Shown: piece by piece, positions 46,126 to 54,546 of the stretch
How positions within the stretch are numbered: position 1 is the first letter of the stretch
Layout: the number at the start of each line of letters is the position of its first letter
NCBI RefSeq assembly: GCF_900187945.1
Contig: NZ_FYEH01000006.1
Span: 124,001-188,000, forward strand
Direction: 5' to 3'
Origin: Arboricoccus pini
GTDB taxonomy: Bacteria > Pseudomonadota > Alphaproteobacteria > Geminicoccales > Geminicoccaceae
Length of the DNA stretch: 64,000 bases
The notes under the pieces: model-generated
The model's input: only the letters and a program-made list of their open reading frames with translations
The model's database searches: none
Told to the model about the DNA's origin: nothing
Program-made: the position numbers and the translations under genes

Positions 46126-47442
46126 ATGCCTTCGCTGGAGCACTTGATCCTTATGTGGAAGCCAGGTTTTGCCGCCGAGATGGCCACCATCGCGCTCACC
46201 GCGTGCTTCCTGGGCTTCTCATCCGCGCGGGCAGATCCCGTAACCCTGCATTTTATGTGCTCGGCCGAAGGCAATGGCTGCGCCGTGATGTCGGACGTTC
46301 TCGGGCGCTTCACAAAGGATAACCCGGACATTCAGGTTAGTGTCGACGCAGTTCCCGCTAAGACCGTGATCGAAAGCTTGCCCGTACAGTTGGCCGCCGG
46401 CGAAGGGCCCGATCTTGCACGGATTTCCGACTTCGGCGGGTTACACAATTTTTTCTTGGACATTGGTCAGTACATCGATCGCCAGCGGTGGAGCGAAAGC
46501 TTCGGCCGATCCCTCAAATGGCTGCGCGCCCGCGGGGACGACCAGGGATTTTATGGTGTTCCGCTCCAATTCTCGGTAACCGGCGGCTTCGTCAATGAGA
46601 CCCTGTTTGAGCAAGCCGGGGTTTCCATGCCCGGACCGGGTGCCACGTGGCAGGACTGGGCGGACGCCGCCTATCGCGTGGCCAAGGCGACCGATACGCC
46701 CTACCCCATGGCATTCGATCGCTCTGGTCGCGCCTTCGCTGCACCAGCGATCTCCTTTGGCGCGCGCTACGATGTGGCCGACGATGCTGCGCACGTCGTG
46801 GATGACGGCTTCCGCCTCTTTGCCGACAAGTTCGTCGAATGGACGAAAGACGGCACCATCACCAAGGAACTCTGGGTAAGCCCGAGTGCTACGACACCAC
46901 AGGATGCCGTTCAGCAATTCATCAATGGCAAGGTTGTCTTCTATTATGGCAGCAGCAATCAGGTTGGACGCTTCGAGGAAGCGATCAAGGACCGATTTGA
47001 CTGGAAGGCCGCTGTAGCGCCTTGCGGTCCTGCAACTTGCACGGCGATGCCGGGGGGCGTTGCCGTCGTCGGCTTCAAAACGAGCAAGCACCCCGAGGCG
47101 GTCGCCAAGGTGCTGGATTTTCTCAGCCAGGAATCAACGCAAAAGGAACTGGCAGTGCGAACCCTCTCGATCCCCGCGAACGAGTCGCTGCTTCGCGCAG
47201 GCTTCAGCTATGGAGGCGCGTCGTCTCAGGCGGTCGATGCACTAGGCGTGTTGTCTCGCGAAATCGGCAAAATCGCGGAGCCGGCAGAGCTCTTGGAATC
47301 CTACAGGTTTAGCCAGGCCATCTTTAACGCTACGGTAGTGCGGCTGACCCAGGCAATCATCGGCGAGTCGAGCCTTGATGAGGCGCTCGAGAGGGTCAAT
47401 CGAGACATCGCAGAAGCAGTGAAGGCTGCCGAAGGTCAGTAG
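46126..47442 (+). CDS. Sugar ABC transporter, substrate-binding protein
   Basis: About 438 residues, family 1 extracellular binding protein. A signal peptide (MATIALTACFLGFSSARA) is followed by VTLHFMCSAEGNGCAVMSDV, FTKDNPDIQVSVDAVPAKTV, GEGPDLARISDFGGLHNFFL and FYGVPLQFSVTGGFVNETLF. The start is uncertain: the frame is open from 46027, and ATGs at 46126 and 46153 both precede the signal core. It is the first gene of a four-gene operon with its own ATPase. Two cysteines near the mature N-terminus may form a disulfide. Confidence 0.88.
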   Translation: MPSLEHLILMWKPGFAAEMATIALTACFLGFSSARADPVTLHFMCSAEGNGCAVMSDVLGRFTKDNPDIQVSVDAVPAKTVIESLPVQLAAGEGPDLARISDFGGLHNFFLDIGQYIDRQRWSESFGRSLKWLRARGDDQGFYGVPLQFSVTGGFVNETLFEQAGVSMPGPGATWQDWADAAYRVAKATDTPYPMAFDRSGRAFAAPAISFGARYDVADDAAHVVDDGFRLFADKFVEWTKDGTITKELWVSPSATTPQDAVQQFINGKVVFYYGSSNQVGRFEEAIKDRFDWKAAVAPCGPATCTAMPGGVAVVGFKTSKHPEAVAKVLDFLSQESTQKELAVRTLSIPANESLLRAGFSYGGASSQAVDALGVLSREIGKIAEPAELLESYRFSQAIFNATVVRLTQAIIGESSLDEALERVNRDIAEAVKAAEGQ

Positions 47443-47459
47443 GATGGGCGCTCCATAGG

Positions 47460-48482
47460 ATGATTGACAACAGCTTCGGATCCAACGCGGATCGCCGGGG
47501 TTTTGGTCGCCGCCTTGCAAGCGCACTCGCGGCAGTGACCCGATTCGTTGAGCGGCCGATGGCCGCGCTGCAAAAGCGCGTCGGCCGCCGCGCCATGCCC
47601 TGGCTCTTTCTGCTGCCGAACTTCATTCTATTCGCCGTGTTCGCCTTCCTCCCGCTGGCCCTGGACCTCGTCTACGCGCTGACCGGTGGGGACCAACTCT
47701 CCCTCAGCTCACGTCCCTTCATCGGCGGAGAAAATTTTTCGAGCCTCCTCAGTTGCGGGAACTACCTGGATCCGACGACCTGCGAACGCGACCTCTTCTG
47801 GCGATCTCTGTTCAACACGTTACTCTTCGTCGTTGTTCAGGTGACAGCCATGGTATTGATCGCCTTGACGACGGCGCTGATACTTAATCGCAATCTTCGA
47901 GCGCGAGGCTTTTTTCGCAGCCTCGTTTTTTTCCCTGTCATGCTTTCACCCGTTGTCGTCGCATTGATCTGGAAATGGATGCTTTTGCGCCAAGGCGTCT
48001 TCAATGCTTGGCTGGAGAATGTCGGTATCGCGCCGATCGATTGGCTCTCAAGCCCCAATTGGGCCTTCTTTTGGGCAGTTCTCGTCAGCATCTGGGCGCA
48101 TGTCGGATTTTACGTGCTCATCCTGCTCGCGGGTTTACAAGCCATTCCGCGCGACATCTACGAAGCGGCCGATATGGATGCTACCGGCAGATGGCGGAAG
48201 CTGACACGGATAACGCTGCCGCTTCTATGGCCGAATCTCCTCGTGGTCATCGTTTTGGCCTTGATCCGGGGCGTTCAGACATTCGACGAAGTCTATGTCC
48301 TGACGGGCGGCGGCCCCGGGTCCGCGACCAAGCTGATCGTCCAATTCATCTACGAGACCGGCTTTGCCACGCAGCCGAGATTGTACGGACTGGCTGCGGC
48401 GGCGTCTGTCTGTCTGGCCGTCCTTCTCATTGGGCTCACTCTTGCCCAACTGAGAGCAAACCGGAGGCCGGTCAATGAATAG
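47460..48482 (+). CDS. Sugar ABC transporter permease (MalF-like)
   Basis: A 340-residue permease with an extended cytosolic N-terminus and six membrane segments (AMPWLFLLPNFILFAVFAFL starts the first). The EAA loop is DIYEAADMDATGRWRKLTRI, followed by GGPGSATKLIVQFIYETGF. It overlaps the next permease gene by eight bases. Confidence 0.93.
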   Translation: MIDNSFGSNADRRGFGRRLASALAAVTRFVERPMAALQKRVGRRAMPWLFLLPNFILFAVFAFLPLALDLVYALTGGDQLSLSSRPFIGGENFSSLLSCGNYLDPTTCERDLFWRSLFNTLLFVVVQVTAMVLIALTTALILNRNLRARGFFRSLVFFPVMLSPVVVALIWKWMLLRQGVFNAWLENVGIAPIDWLSSPNWAFFWAVLVSIWAHVGFYVLILLAGLQAIPRDIYEAADMDATGRWRKLTRITLPLLWPNLLVVIVLALIRGVQTFDEVYVLTGGGPGSATKLIVQFIYETGFATQPRLYGLAAAASVCLAVLLIGLTLAQLRANRRPVNE

Positions 48483-49530
48483 CCTGCTCACCTTCGTATC
48501 GCGCCGCCGCGGCACGCACGGCAGCCTCCATTGGACCGACTGGGTATCTTATGCCTATCTCTGCCTAGGCACGATCGCGATGCTGTGGCCTGTTGCTTGG
48601 CTTGTCTTGTCCTCGTTCAAATCGGAGGGCCAGCTGCAGGATTTTCCCGCCAGCGTCATGCCTTATAGCCAGGTCAAGGTCGATGTCGCAGGCATGCAGG
48701 ACCAATTGCCGCTCTTCAATGTTAAGACCACCGACGGCACCGTTACGCAGATGGTACAGATACGTCGGGTCGGCATCACGGCCGAGATGGCATTCCCGAA
48801 CGAGCCGGGTCGGACCATCGAAGTCAACATTGATCAGCGACAGCCGGTAACCGAAACGAAATTCGCCTGGGGCAACTATCGAGATTTGTTCCATAGCTCG
48901 GATTTCGTCGGCTATGCCTGGAACAGTATTTTCATCACGGCGATGTCGACGATCATCGTGCTCTTCGTGAACAGTCTGGCTGCCTTCGCATTGTCGAAAT
49001 ATGAGTTCCGCGGCCGATCCACCGCCTACGTCCTCAGCATCGCCACGCTGATGATCCCACCTACGATTGTGCTCGTGCCGCTCTTTCTTGTCGTGAACCA
49101 ATTGGGTTTGCTCAACACCCCCTGGGGCATCATATTGCCGGGCGCAGCGACGCCGGCCGGGGTATTCCTGTTGCGGCAATATATGCTCACGATCCCCGAT
49201 GACCTGCTGGATGCCGCAAGGCTCGATGCGGCAAGCGAGTGGAAAATCTATTGGCGCATCGTCCTGCCGCTCGCTGCCCCGGCGCTGGCGGTCCTTGCGG
49301 TCTTCGCCATCGTCTGGCGTTGGAACGATTTCTTGTGGCCGCTCATCGTGCTCACGCGAGACGACCAGTTCACGTTGCAACTGGCCTTGAATTCCTACCA
49401 GGGGGAACCGCAAATGCAGTGGAGCAGCATTCTCGCGATGACGGTGCTGACGTTATTGCCGATCGCTTGTGTATTTACCTTTCTGCAACGCTATATTCAA
49501 ACCGGCATTGCCGAAACCGGCATCCGCTAG
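48475..49530 (+). CDS. Sugar ABC transporter permease (MalG-like) with a periplasmic insert
   Basis: A 351-residue MalG-type permease, about 75 residues longer than the usual 275-280. The extra segment lies between the first and second membrane helices (about residues 52-130) and includes VKVDVAGMQDQLPLFNVKTT, VTQMVQIRRVGITAEMAFPN and TIEVNIDQRQPVTETKFAWG, which look like beta strands and would face the periplasm. The EAA loop is DLLDAARLDAASEWKIYWRI. The ATG follows GGAGG. An insert at this place is reported for some carbohydrate permeases; a role in binding-protein docking is inference. Confidence 0.92.
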   Translation: MNSLLTFVSRRRGTHGSLHWTDWVSYAYLCLGTIAMLWPVAWLVLSSFKSEGQLQDFPASVMPYSQVKVDVAGMQDQLPLFNVKTTDGTVTQMVQIRRVGITAEMAFPNEPGRTIEVNIDQRQPVTETKFAWGNYRDLFHSSDFVGYAWNSIFITAMSTIIVLFVNSLAAFALSKYEFRGRSTAYVLSIATLMIPPTIVLVPLFLVVNQLGLLNTPWGIILPGAATPAGVFLLRQYMLTIPDDLLDAARLDAASEWKIYWRIVLPLAAPALAVLAVFAIVWRWNDFLWPLIVLTRDDQFTLQLALNSYQGEPQMQWSSILAMTVLTLLPIACVFTFLQRYIQTGIAETGIR

Positions 49531-49548
49531 AAAGATCCGATCTCACAC

Positions 49549-50667
49549 ATGGCGACGCTCGAGCTCATCAACGTCACCAAGCGCTTCGGCTCCACAGAAG
49601 TCGTCCGCGACGTCAATCTCTCGATTCGTACCGGAGAGTTCTTCGTGTTTGTCGGTCCTTCCGGCTGCGGAAAATCGACGATTCTTCGCATGATGGCGGG
49701 GCTGGAAAGTGTCAGCAGCGGTGAAATCCGCATTGACGGGACCGCCATCAACGATAAGCCTGCGGCCGAGCGCGGCTTCGCCATGGTGTTTCAGTCCTAC
49801 TCATTATATCCGCACATGACCGTGCGGCAGAATCTCGCGTTCGGTCTCGAAAACATCGGCACGGCGCGGCCTGAGATCAACAGGCGGATCGAGGAAACAG
49901 CGCGGTTATTAAGAATAGACTCCTATCTCGATCGACGCCCCAAAGCTCTCTCGGGCGGCCAGCGACAGCGGGCAGCCATCGGCAGAGCCGTGGTCCGCGA
50001 GCCGGCGATGTTTCTTTTTGACGAACCGCTGTCCAACCTCGATCCCGAGCTCAGGGTGGCCATGCGTATCGAGATCGGCACCATTCATGCCAGGCTCGGC
50101 AACACGATGATCTATGTGACGCATGACCAGCTGGAAGCCATGTCGATGGCGGATAGGATCTGCGTACTGCGCGATGGCCAGGTAGAGCAGATTGGTGCGC
50201 CGCTCGACCTGTATAATCGACCGGCCAACCGTTTCGTTGCCGGGTTCATCGGCAATCCCAGAATGAATTTTCTCGACGCGAAAATTGAGAAGATCGAGTC
50301 AAACGGCGTCCAGGTTGTCGTCGAGGGCGTGGCTCCCATCTTTGTGTTAGCGGACGCAGGCGACTTGCGGCCTGGCGATCCTGTGACACTCGGAATCAGG
50401 CCGCAGGCGGTCGAGGTCCAGCAAGGTACCGGCCTCGACTTCATCGTCGAGGCGACGGAGCAACTGGGTGTCGAGAGCTATATCTATGGCGAACTGGTCA
50501 AGGGGTCCAAACTGATCATCCAGCAGCGAGGTCAGACGCCGGTCACGCGAGGCCAGCGAATCAAGATCTCATTGCATCCAAGATTCTGTCACCTTTTTAG
50601 AACCTCGCCAGGTGAGCCGGCGCTGGAGCCGGTAGAACAACGCCCATTGGTCACCGCCGCTCAGTAG
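49549..50667 (+). CDS. Sugar ABC transporter ATPase (UgpC/MalK-like)
   Basis: A 372-residue ATPase with Walker A VGPSGCGKST, Q-loop FQSYSLYPHM, signature LSGGQRQRAAIGRAV and Walker B FLFDEPLSNLD. The C-terminal regulatory TOBE domain (about 240-360: PANRFVAGFIGNPRMNFLDA then LGIRPQAVEVQQGTG) is complete. It is cotranscribed with the binding protein and permeases upstream. ATPases of this type often serve several importers, so it may also power the ATPase-less transporter at 19.8-23.5 kb (inference). A perfect 10-bp hairpin begins at its last base. Confidence 0.94.
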   Translation: MATLELINVTKRFGSTEVVRDVNLSIRTGEFFVFVGPSGCGKSTILRMMAGLESVSSGEIRIDGTAINDKPAAERGFAMVFQSYSLYPHMTVRQNLAFGLENIGTARPEINRRIEETARLLRIDSYLDRRPKALSGGQRQRAAIGRAVVREPAMFLFDEPLSNLDPELRVAMRIEIGTIHARLGNTMIYVTHDQLEAMSMADRICVLRDGQVEQIGAPLDLYNRPANRFVAGFIGNPRMNFLDAKIEKIESNGVQVVVEGVAPIFVLADAGDLRPGDPVTLGIRPQAVEVQQGTGLDFIVEATEQLGVESYIYGELVKGSKLIIQQRGQTPVTRGQRIKISLHPRFCHLFRTSPGEPALEPVEQRPLVTAAQ

Positions 50668-50691
50668 CATCGCGCTCTATTAGCGCGATGC
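50667..50691. terminator. Perfect 10-bp hairpin between convergent genes
   Basis: GCATCGCGCT (50667-50676) and AGCGCGATGC (50682-50691) are exact inverted copies with a five-base loop CTATT. It starts at the last base of the ATPase stop codon and covers the stop of the convergent small gene at 50680. Stem length and GC suit a bidirectional terminator, although no T run follows on either side. Confidence 0.6.
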
Positions 50692-50916
50692 GGCCAGCGT
50701 GCGGCTGGCCCGGCGAAAATTGCGGTAGCCAAGCGACAATCCAATTGCCAGCGAGCATAGAGCAGAGGCGATCGCAAGAGATACCGACTGGGTAGACCAC
50801 CATACAGCGGCGCCGCTCGTCAGCCCTATCCAGAAGCCGGCATCGGTCGAAGAATCGAAGGCACGATGAGATCGGGCATTACGTCTTCGTGTTTTGTCTA
50901 TTCCGAGACCCGACAT
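50680..50916 (-). CDS. Small predicted membrane protein
   Basis: A 78-residue candidate gene. A basic N-terminal part (IDKTRRRNARSHRAF) is followed by two hydrophobic segments (AGFWIGLTSGAAVWW; SLAIASALCSLAIGLSLGY) and a basic tail (RNFRRASRTLAASR), so a two-helix membrane protein is possible. AGAGG stands eight bases before the ATG at 50916. The frame is open to 51003. I recognise no family. Its stop lies inside the hairpin with the sugar ATPase gene. It could be non-coding. Confidence 0.4.
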   Translation of the reverse strand: MSGLGIDKTRRRNARSHRAFDSSTDAGFWIGLTSGAAVWWSTQSVSLAIASALCSLAIGLSLGYRNFRRASRTLAASR

Positions 50917-51171
50917 CGTGGGCGCCTCTAGCTTTTCGACATCGCCGCTCACGCCAATCCGAGAGCCTACCTGCCGATTATCAACCCTAGGTTTCCTAAC
51001 CAATAGCGATAGTAAATACGATTAAAAATCACTCTAGCGTGATCGAACGCAGGAAACACGGTAATTTTGTTCGCGCCTGTATCCTGGAGCGGCACCCAAC
51101 AAGGTCCAGATCGTAAGCCCTAGCTTACATTCCAACGGAAATCACTGTCGCGTAAGTTGGATGCTACAGCA

Positions 51172-52167
51172 TCAGTTGCGCTCGGGTCCAGCAGGTAGGC
51201 TTGGCTCCAACTCGACAATCGCCTTCGACAGGTTTGGCAATTGGCCGATCATGCCGGCTTGCCGATACCATCGGCCGATCGTCTCCAATGTCTTAAGGTC
51301 GCCTCTCGCGATCCCTCTCTCCGGCACCGCATTGTGATTGCCCAGCGGCGCTCCGAGCGTCGACGGCAGATCCATCGCGGCCGCCCACATCGACCCGGCT
51401 TGCTCCGGATGAGCCACTGCCCATTGGTTCGCCTGCAATAGGGCGTCGAATAGAAGTTGCAGGCACTTAGGATCACGGGCGACGAATTCTTCGCTGGCCA
51501 ATGTAACGATCGCGTTTTCGGAGCCAATGGCACTTCGATCCAGGAGGACCCGCGCGTCGTAACGCGTTAATGCGATCGTCAGCCATGGATCCCAGATGGC
51601 CCATGCATCCACGGCGCCCTGCAGGAATGCGTTGCCCGCATCAGCGGGACTGAGATAGACGGTCGTGAGCGATCCCTCAGGCAGGTCATATCGGCTCATC
51701 GCGAGCCTCAAGAGGTACTCACCCGTTCCGCCCCGATTGACGGCCACACGTCGTCCGACTAAGTCCGCGACCGTTCGAATGTCATCGGCCTTGCGAACGA
51801 TAATAGCTTCGCCCTGTGGTCCCAGCGGCTGATAGGTAAACAGGACGATCGGAGCACCGGCGGCCAACGCTACGACCGATGACGTGGAGCTGCCCACCGT
51901 CACATCGATCGCACTAGCGGTCATCGCCTCGACGGCGGGAGAAGATGCCGGAAACGGCCCCGCCCATTCGACGTCAATGCCTTCCGCACCCATCCCCGCC
52001 AAAAACTCCTGGCGGGCTTTCAGCAACGTCAGGGTGTTGGTTCCCTTAAGCCAGCCGATGCGAAGGACGCTTGACGGCTTGGCAGACACGGCCCGATTGC
52101 CCGCGAGGGTGGCGGAGGTCGCTATCGCGCCTATAATGCGACGCCTCGTTTGACCTCGTAATATCAT
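51172..52167 (-). CDS. Orphan SsuA/TauA-like ABC substrate-binding protein
   Basis: A 331-residue periplasmic binding protein of the aliphatic sulfonate/nitrate class. The signal region MILRGQTRRRIIGAIATSAT carries consecutive arginines (Tat-like) and ends near AVSAKP. The mature part has VLRIGWLKGTNTLTLLKARQ, TASAIDVTVGSSTSSVVALA and LVGRRVAVNRGGTGEYLLRL, which fit SsuA-type proteins binding sulfonates or related anions. No permease, ATPase or monooxygenase gene is adjacent, so it must work with a transporter elsewhere or as a sensor. Convergent with nothing; divergent from the AT-rich island. Confidence 0.87.
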   Translation of the reverse strand: MILRGQTRRRIIGAIATSATLAGNRAVSAKPSSVLRIGWLKGTNTLTLLKARQEFLAGMGAEGIDVEWAGPFPASSPAVEAMTASAIDVTVGSSTSSVVALAAGAPIVLFTYQPLGPQGEAIIVRKADDIRTVADLVGRRVAVNRGGTGEYLLRLAMSRYDLPEGSLTTVYLSPADAGNAFLQGAVDAWAIWDPWLTIALTRYDARVLLDRSAIGSENAIVTLASEEFVARDPKCLQLLFDALLQANQWAVAHPEQAGSMWAAAMDLPSTLGAPLGNHNAVPERGIARGDLKTLETIGRWYRQAGMIGQLPNLSKAIVELEPSLPAGPERN

Positions 52168-52808
52168 AGCTTCTCTTCAACGTGTGCAGGCCTGAGTCGG
52201 ATCTCTCTGGATCGATGCGAGCGATGCGCTCGGGTGGGTGGAACAGGCATTGAACACGACCCACGAATGGTTCGGCAACCGGAAGCAGGGGGGGCGTGCA
52301 TGAGAGCCAGCGGATCGTTGCCGCATCGCAACACGCAAGACTTACCCCCCTCTTCAGAGACCATTATCGGACGCCAGTCGTGGATCTACGGCGAAAATAA
52401 CGCTCTATCGAGCTTTAGCTAAAAAAATTTTCTGCGCGTTTTTGAAATTAAATTGTTTGTATTTTTGCCTCATAAAAAAATATATCGATGCATGTAGCAG
52501 CACATATATTAATACGATCTGCTTATGTGAAGAACAAATAACTATATTATCAATATTTTGTTTTTTATTATATTTGTAGATTTGATTTTTTGCGTTTTAT
52601 GGCTAATTTTATTTGAAATTTTGCATATCATTGCAAATTTATTATTTTACGATACTTATATATACCTAATAAATAATTTTATCACCTTTGTTTTCTTCAA
52701 AACATCGACATTTAGACACCTCGTTTTTGCATTGCACCATTGTCTTACTGACAGGGTCTCGCTACATGACGTTTTAGTGACATGATAAAAGGGCGCGGAG
52801 GCATTCAA
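52168..52808. other. AT-rich intergenic island
   Basis: A 640-bp stretch without a credible gene. The part from 52441 to 52740 is about 24% GC by hand count, against the GC-rich surroundings, and is rich in T runs and TATATA steps. Such DNA is bound by silencers such as MucR/Ros in alphaproteobacteria. It lies directly before a small membrane protein gene with a strong ribosome site. An open frame at 52558 reads as hydrophobic residues, but it has a TTG start and no ribosome site, so it is explained by base composition. Confidence 0.75.
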
Positions 52809-52943
52809 ATGAACGACACCACAACGCGGCGGCTGGATGCTGGGCATCGACCTCTAGGCGATTTCGCGTTTGCTGCAGGCGTGAGCCTTGCATCATGGCT
52901 GGTCATCGTGATCCTTGGAGTGTCGCTGTTCAAGCTGATCTGA
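52809..52943 (+). CDS. 44-residue single-pass membrane protein
   Basis: MNDTTTRRLDAGHRPLGDFA is followed by one membrane segment (FAAGVSLASWLVIVILGVSL) and a short end (FKLI). GGAGG stands seven bases before the ATG at 52809, one of the best ribosome sites in the window, and the codons are normal for GC-rich DNA, unlike the AT-rich island just upstream. I know of no family. The N-terminus is probably cytosolic because of its arginines. A tiny membrane peptide behind an AT-rich promoter might be stress- or virulence-regulated (inference). Confidence 0.6.
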   Translation: MNDTTTRRLDAGHRPLGDFAFAAGVSLASWLVIVILGVSLFKLI

Positions 52944-53192
52944 GCTGTCTCGGCACAGCCGGCGGCAAGGTACGCAAAAAGCCTGCGCCCTTTGATAGCG
53001 CTTGCTGTCCAGGATGAACGGCGCGCCTGCTGAATCTTCGGATCGGCAGGCTTACTGACGTCCTCTTCGTCTGACGCCCGCCCGCGCGTACCGACGGGCA
53101 TCTTTTCTCGCCTTGAACCCCGCTTATTTTTCATCTGATAAGACGTCGAGCTACAGCTCTGGGTGCTGCGGCCATCTTCTTGTGGGGTCCAC

Positions 53193-53648
53193 ATGGTAGC
53201 GTCGACTATCGGTTATCAGGACACGACGCTCGCTGCCTTTCACGACACGCTTCGTCAAAACGGCGTTGAAGTACTGATCGACGTGCGTGCCATAGCGGCG
53301 TCGCGACGGCCGGGCTTTTCCAAACGCCTTCTGGCAAACGGGATAGCGACGTTCGGCATAGACTATTTACATCTGCGTGATCTTGGTACTCCGGCGAGCG
53401 GCAGACAGGCCGCCCGTGAAGGCCGAACTGCCGAGATGCGGGCGATCTACGAAAAGCATCTTGAGACGCCCGAGGCTAATTTTGCCTTCATGGAGCTCAA
53501 GGAACTGGTCCGTGGAGGCAAGCATATCTGCCTGCTTTGCTTTGAGCGGGACCATAAGAGCTGCCACCGTGCGGTTCTAGCCGAGCGGCTCGAACAAGGC
53601 ATTGGTGCCAAGTTCATCCACCTGGAACCGCTCCCTCCCCAACCGTGA
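53193..53648 (+). CDS. DUF488 family protein
   Basis: A 151-residue protein. The family pattern is seen: STIGYQDTTLAAFHDTLRQN at the start, VEVLIDVRAIAASRRPGFSK in the core, IDYLHLRDLGTP in the middle and the C-terminal Cys/His-containing CLLCFERDHKSCHRAVLAER. DUF488 proteins are widespread and unassigned. The ATG at 53193 gives the usual length; a GTG at 53163 is possible. Confidence 0.88.
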   Translation: MVASTIGYQDTTLAAFHDTLRQNGVEVLIDVRAIAASRRPGFSKRLLANGIATFGIDYLHLRDLGTPASGRQAAREGRTAEMRAIYEKHLETPEANFAFMELKELVRGGKHICLLCFERDHKSCHRAVLAERLEQGIGAKFIHLEPLPPQP

Positions 53649-53745
53649 ACCCGATTGGCGAGACGTTGGGTCGCATCGAGAACGACCCAGCTTTCCCTTG
53701 GCAGACGATCGGGGCATAGAGCAGCAGCATTTGAGATGAGGCGGG

Positions 53746-54486
53746 ATGGGACAGAGCGAAGTCGATGACGGGCCATTGACGCGGCTTATCAATGGGTTTG
53801 AGAAGTTTCGAGCGGATCATTTCGATACCGACGACCAGCTCATGGCCGACCTTGCGCAGTTTGGCCAGCGGCCCGCTGTCCTCGTGATCGCCTGTTCCGA
53901 CAGCCGGGTCGATCCTGCCATCATGACTCGGGCTCGGCCGGGCGAGCTCTTCATTATCCGGAATGTCGCGGCAATCGTACCTCCCTATGCGCCCGCCTCA
54001 AAGGTGCAGGGTACGAGCTCGGCGATTGAATTCGCAGTACGAGCCCTCCGCGTTGACCATGTCGTCGTCCTCGGCCATGCCAAGTGTGGTGGCATGAAGC
54101 TACTTCATGAACGCGGCACCGCCGGTCATGAGGACCGCTTTGAGTTCGTCGATGCTTGGGTTGAACGAGCAGCGGCGGCGCGAACTGCCGTTCAACGTAC
54201 CAAACTGCCGCCGGAGCAAGAAGAACGATTGCTGGAAGAGGCAGGCGTCGTGCTGTCGCTACAAAATCTTCTCACCTTTCCTTGGGTCAAAGAACGCGTG
54301 GCACACAATGACCTCGCCCTGCACGGGTGGTATTTCGACCTCACTATCGGCGAGCTTCTGGCGTTCGATGACAAAGATGCGCGATTTGTGCCGGCCAAAG
54401 GTGCAGCTCACCCGCTCTCAGGCGCCCGAGTCCTAGATAACGGATGGATCGCGCCCGAACGCTTCGTGCAGCACGCCGTCTCTTAG
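53746..54486 (+). CDS. Beta-class carbonic anhydrase
   Basis: A 246-residue enzyme converting CO2 and bicarbonate. The Zn site is complete: Cys50 with Asp52 and Arg54 in VIACSDSRVDPA, His111 and Cys114 in VVLGHAKCGGMK. The substrate channel motif PGELFIIRNVAAIVPPY is intact. The C-terminus LALHGWYFDLTIGELLAFDD is typical of plant-type beta enzymes. The ATG follows GAGGCGGG. It is not next to cyanase or a sulfate transporter, so a housekeeping bicarbonate role is likely. Confidence 0.94.
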   Translation: MGQSEVDDGPLTRLINGFEKFRADHFDTDDQLMADLAQFGQRPAVLVIACSDSRVDPAIMTRARPGELFIIRNVAAIVPPYAPASKVQGTSSAIEFAVRALRVDHVVVLGHAKCGGMKLLHERGTAGHEDRFEFVDAWVERAAAARTAVQRTKLPPEQEERLLEEAGVVLSLQNLLTFPWVKERVAHNDLALHGWYFDLTIGELLAFDDKDARFVPAKGAAHPLSGARVLDNGWIAPERFVQHAVS

Positions 54487-54546
54487 CACCCGCACGCTTT
54501 TGCGATCTGCTAAGAAGCTGCTTCCTACAGCAGCGTCGGTTACCCC

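Noticed and set aside
52558-52785. 75-codon hydrophobic open frame in the AT-rich island
   Set aside because: TTG start, no ribosome site, and a Phe/Ile/Leu-rich reading that follows from the AT-rich composition.
52805-53194. 129-codon minus-strand open frame
   Set aside because: Covers the 44-residue plus-strand gene with a good ribosome site; basic, Ser-rich reading typical of an antisense shadow in GC-rich DNA.
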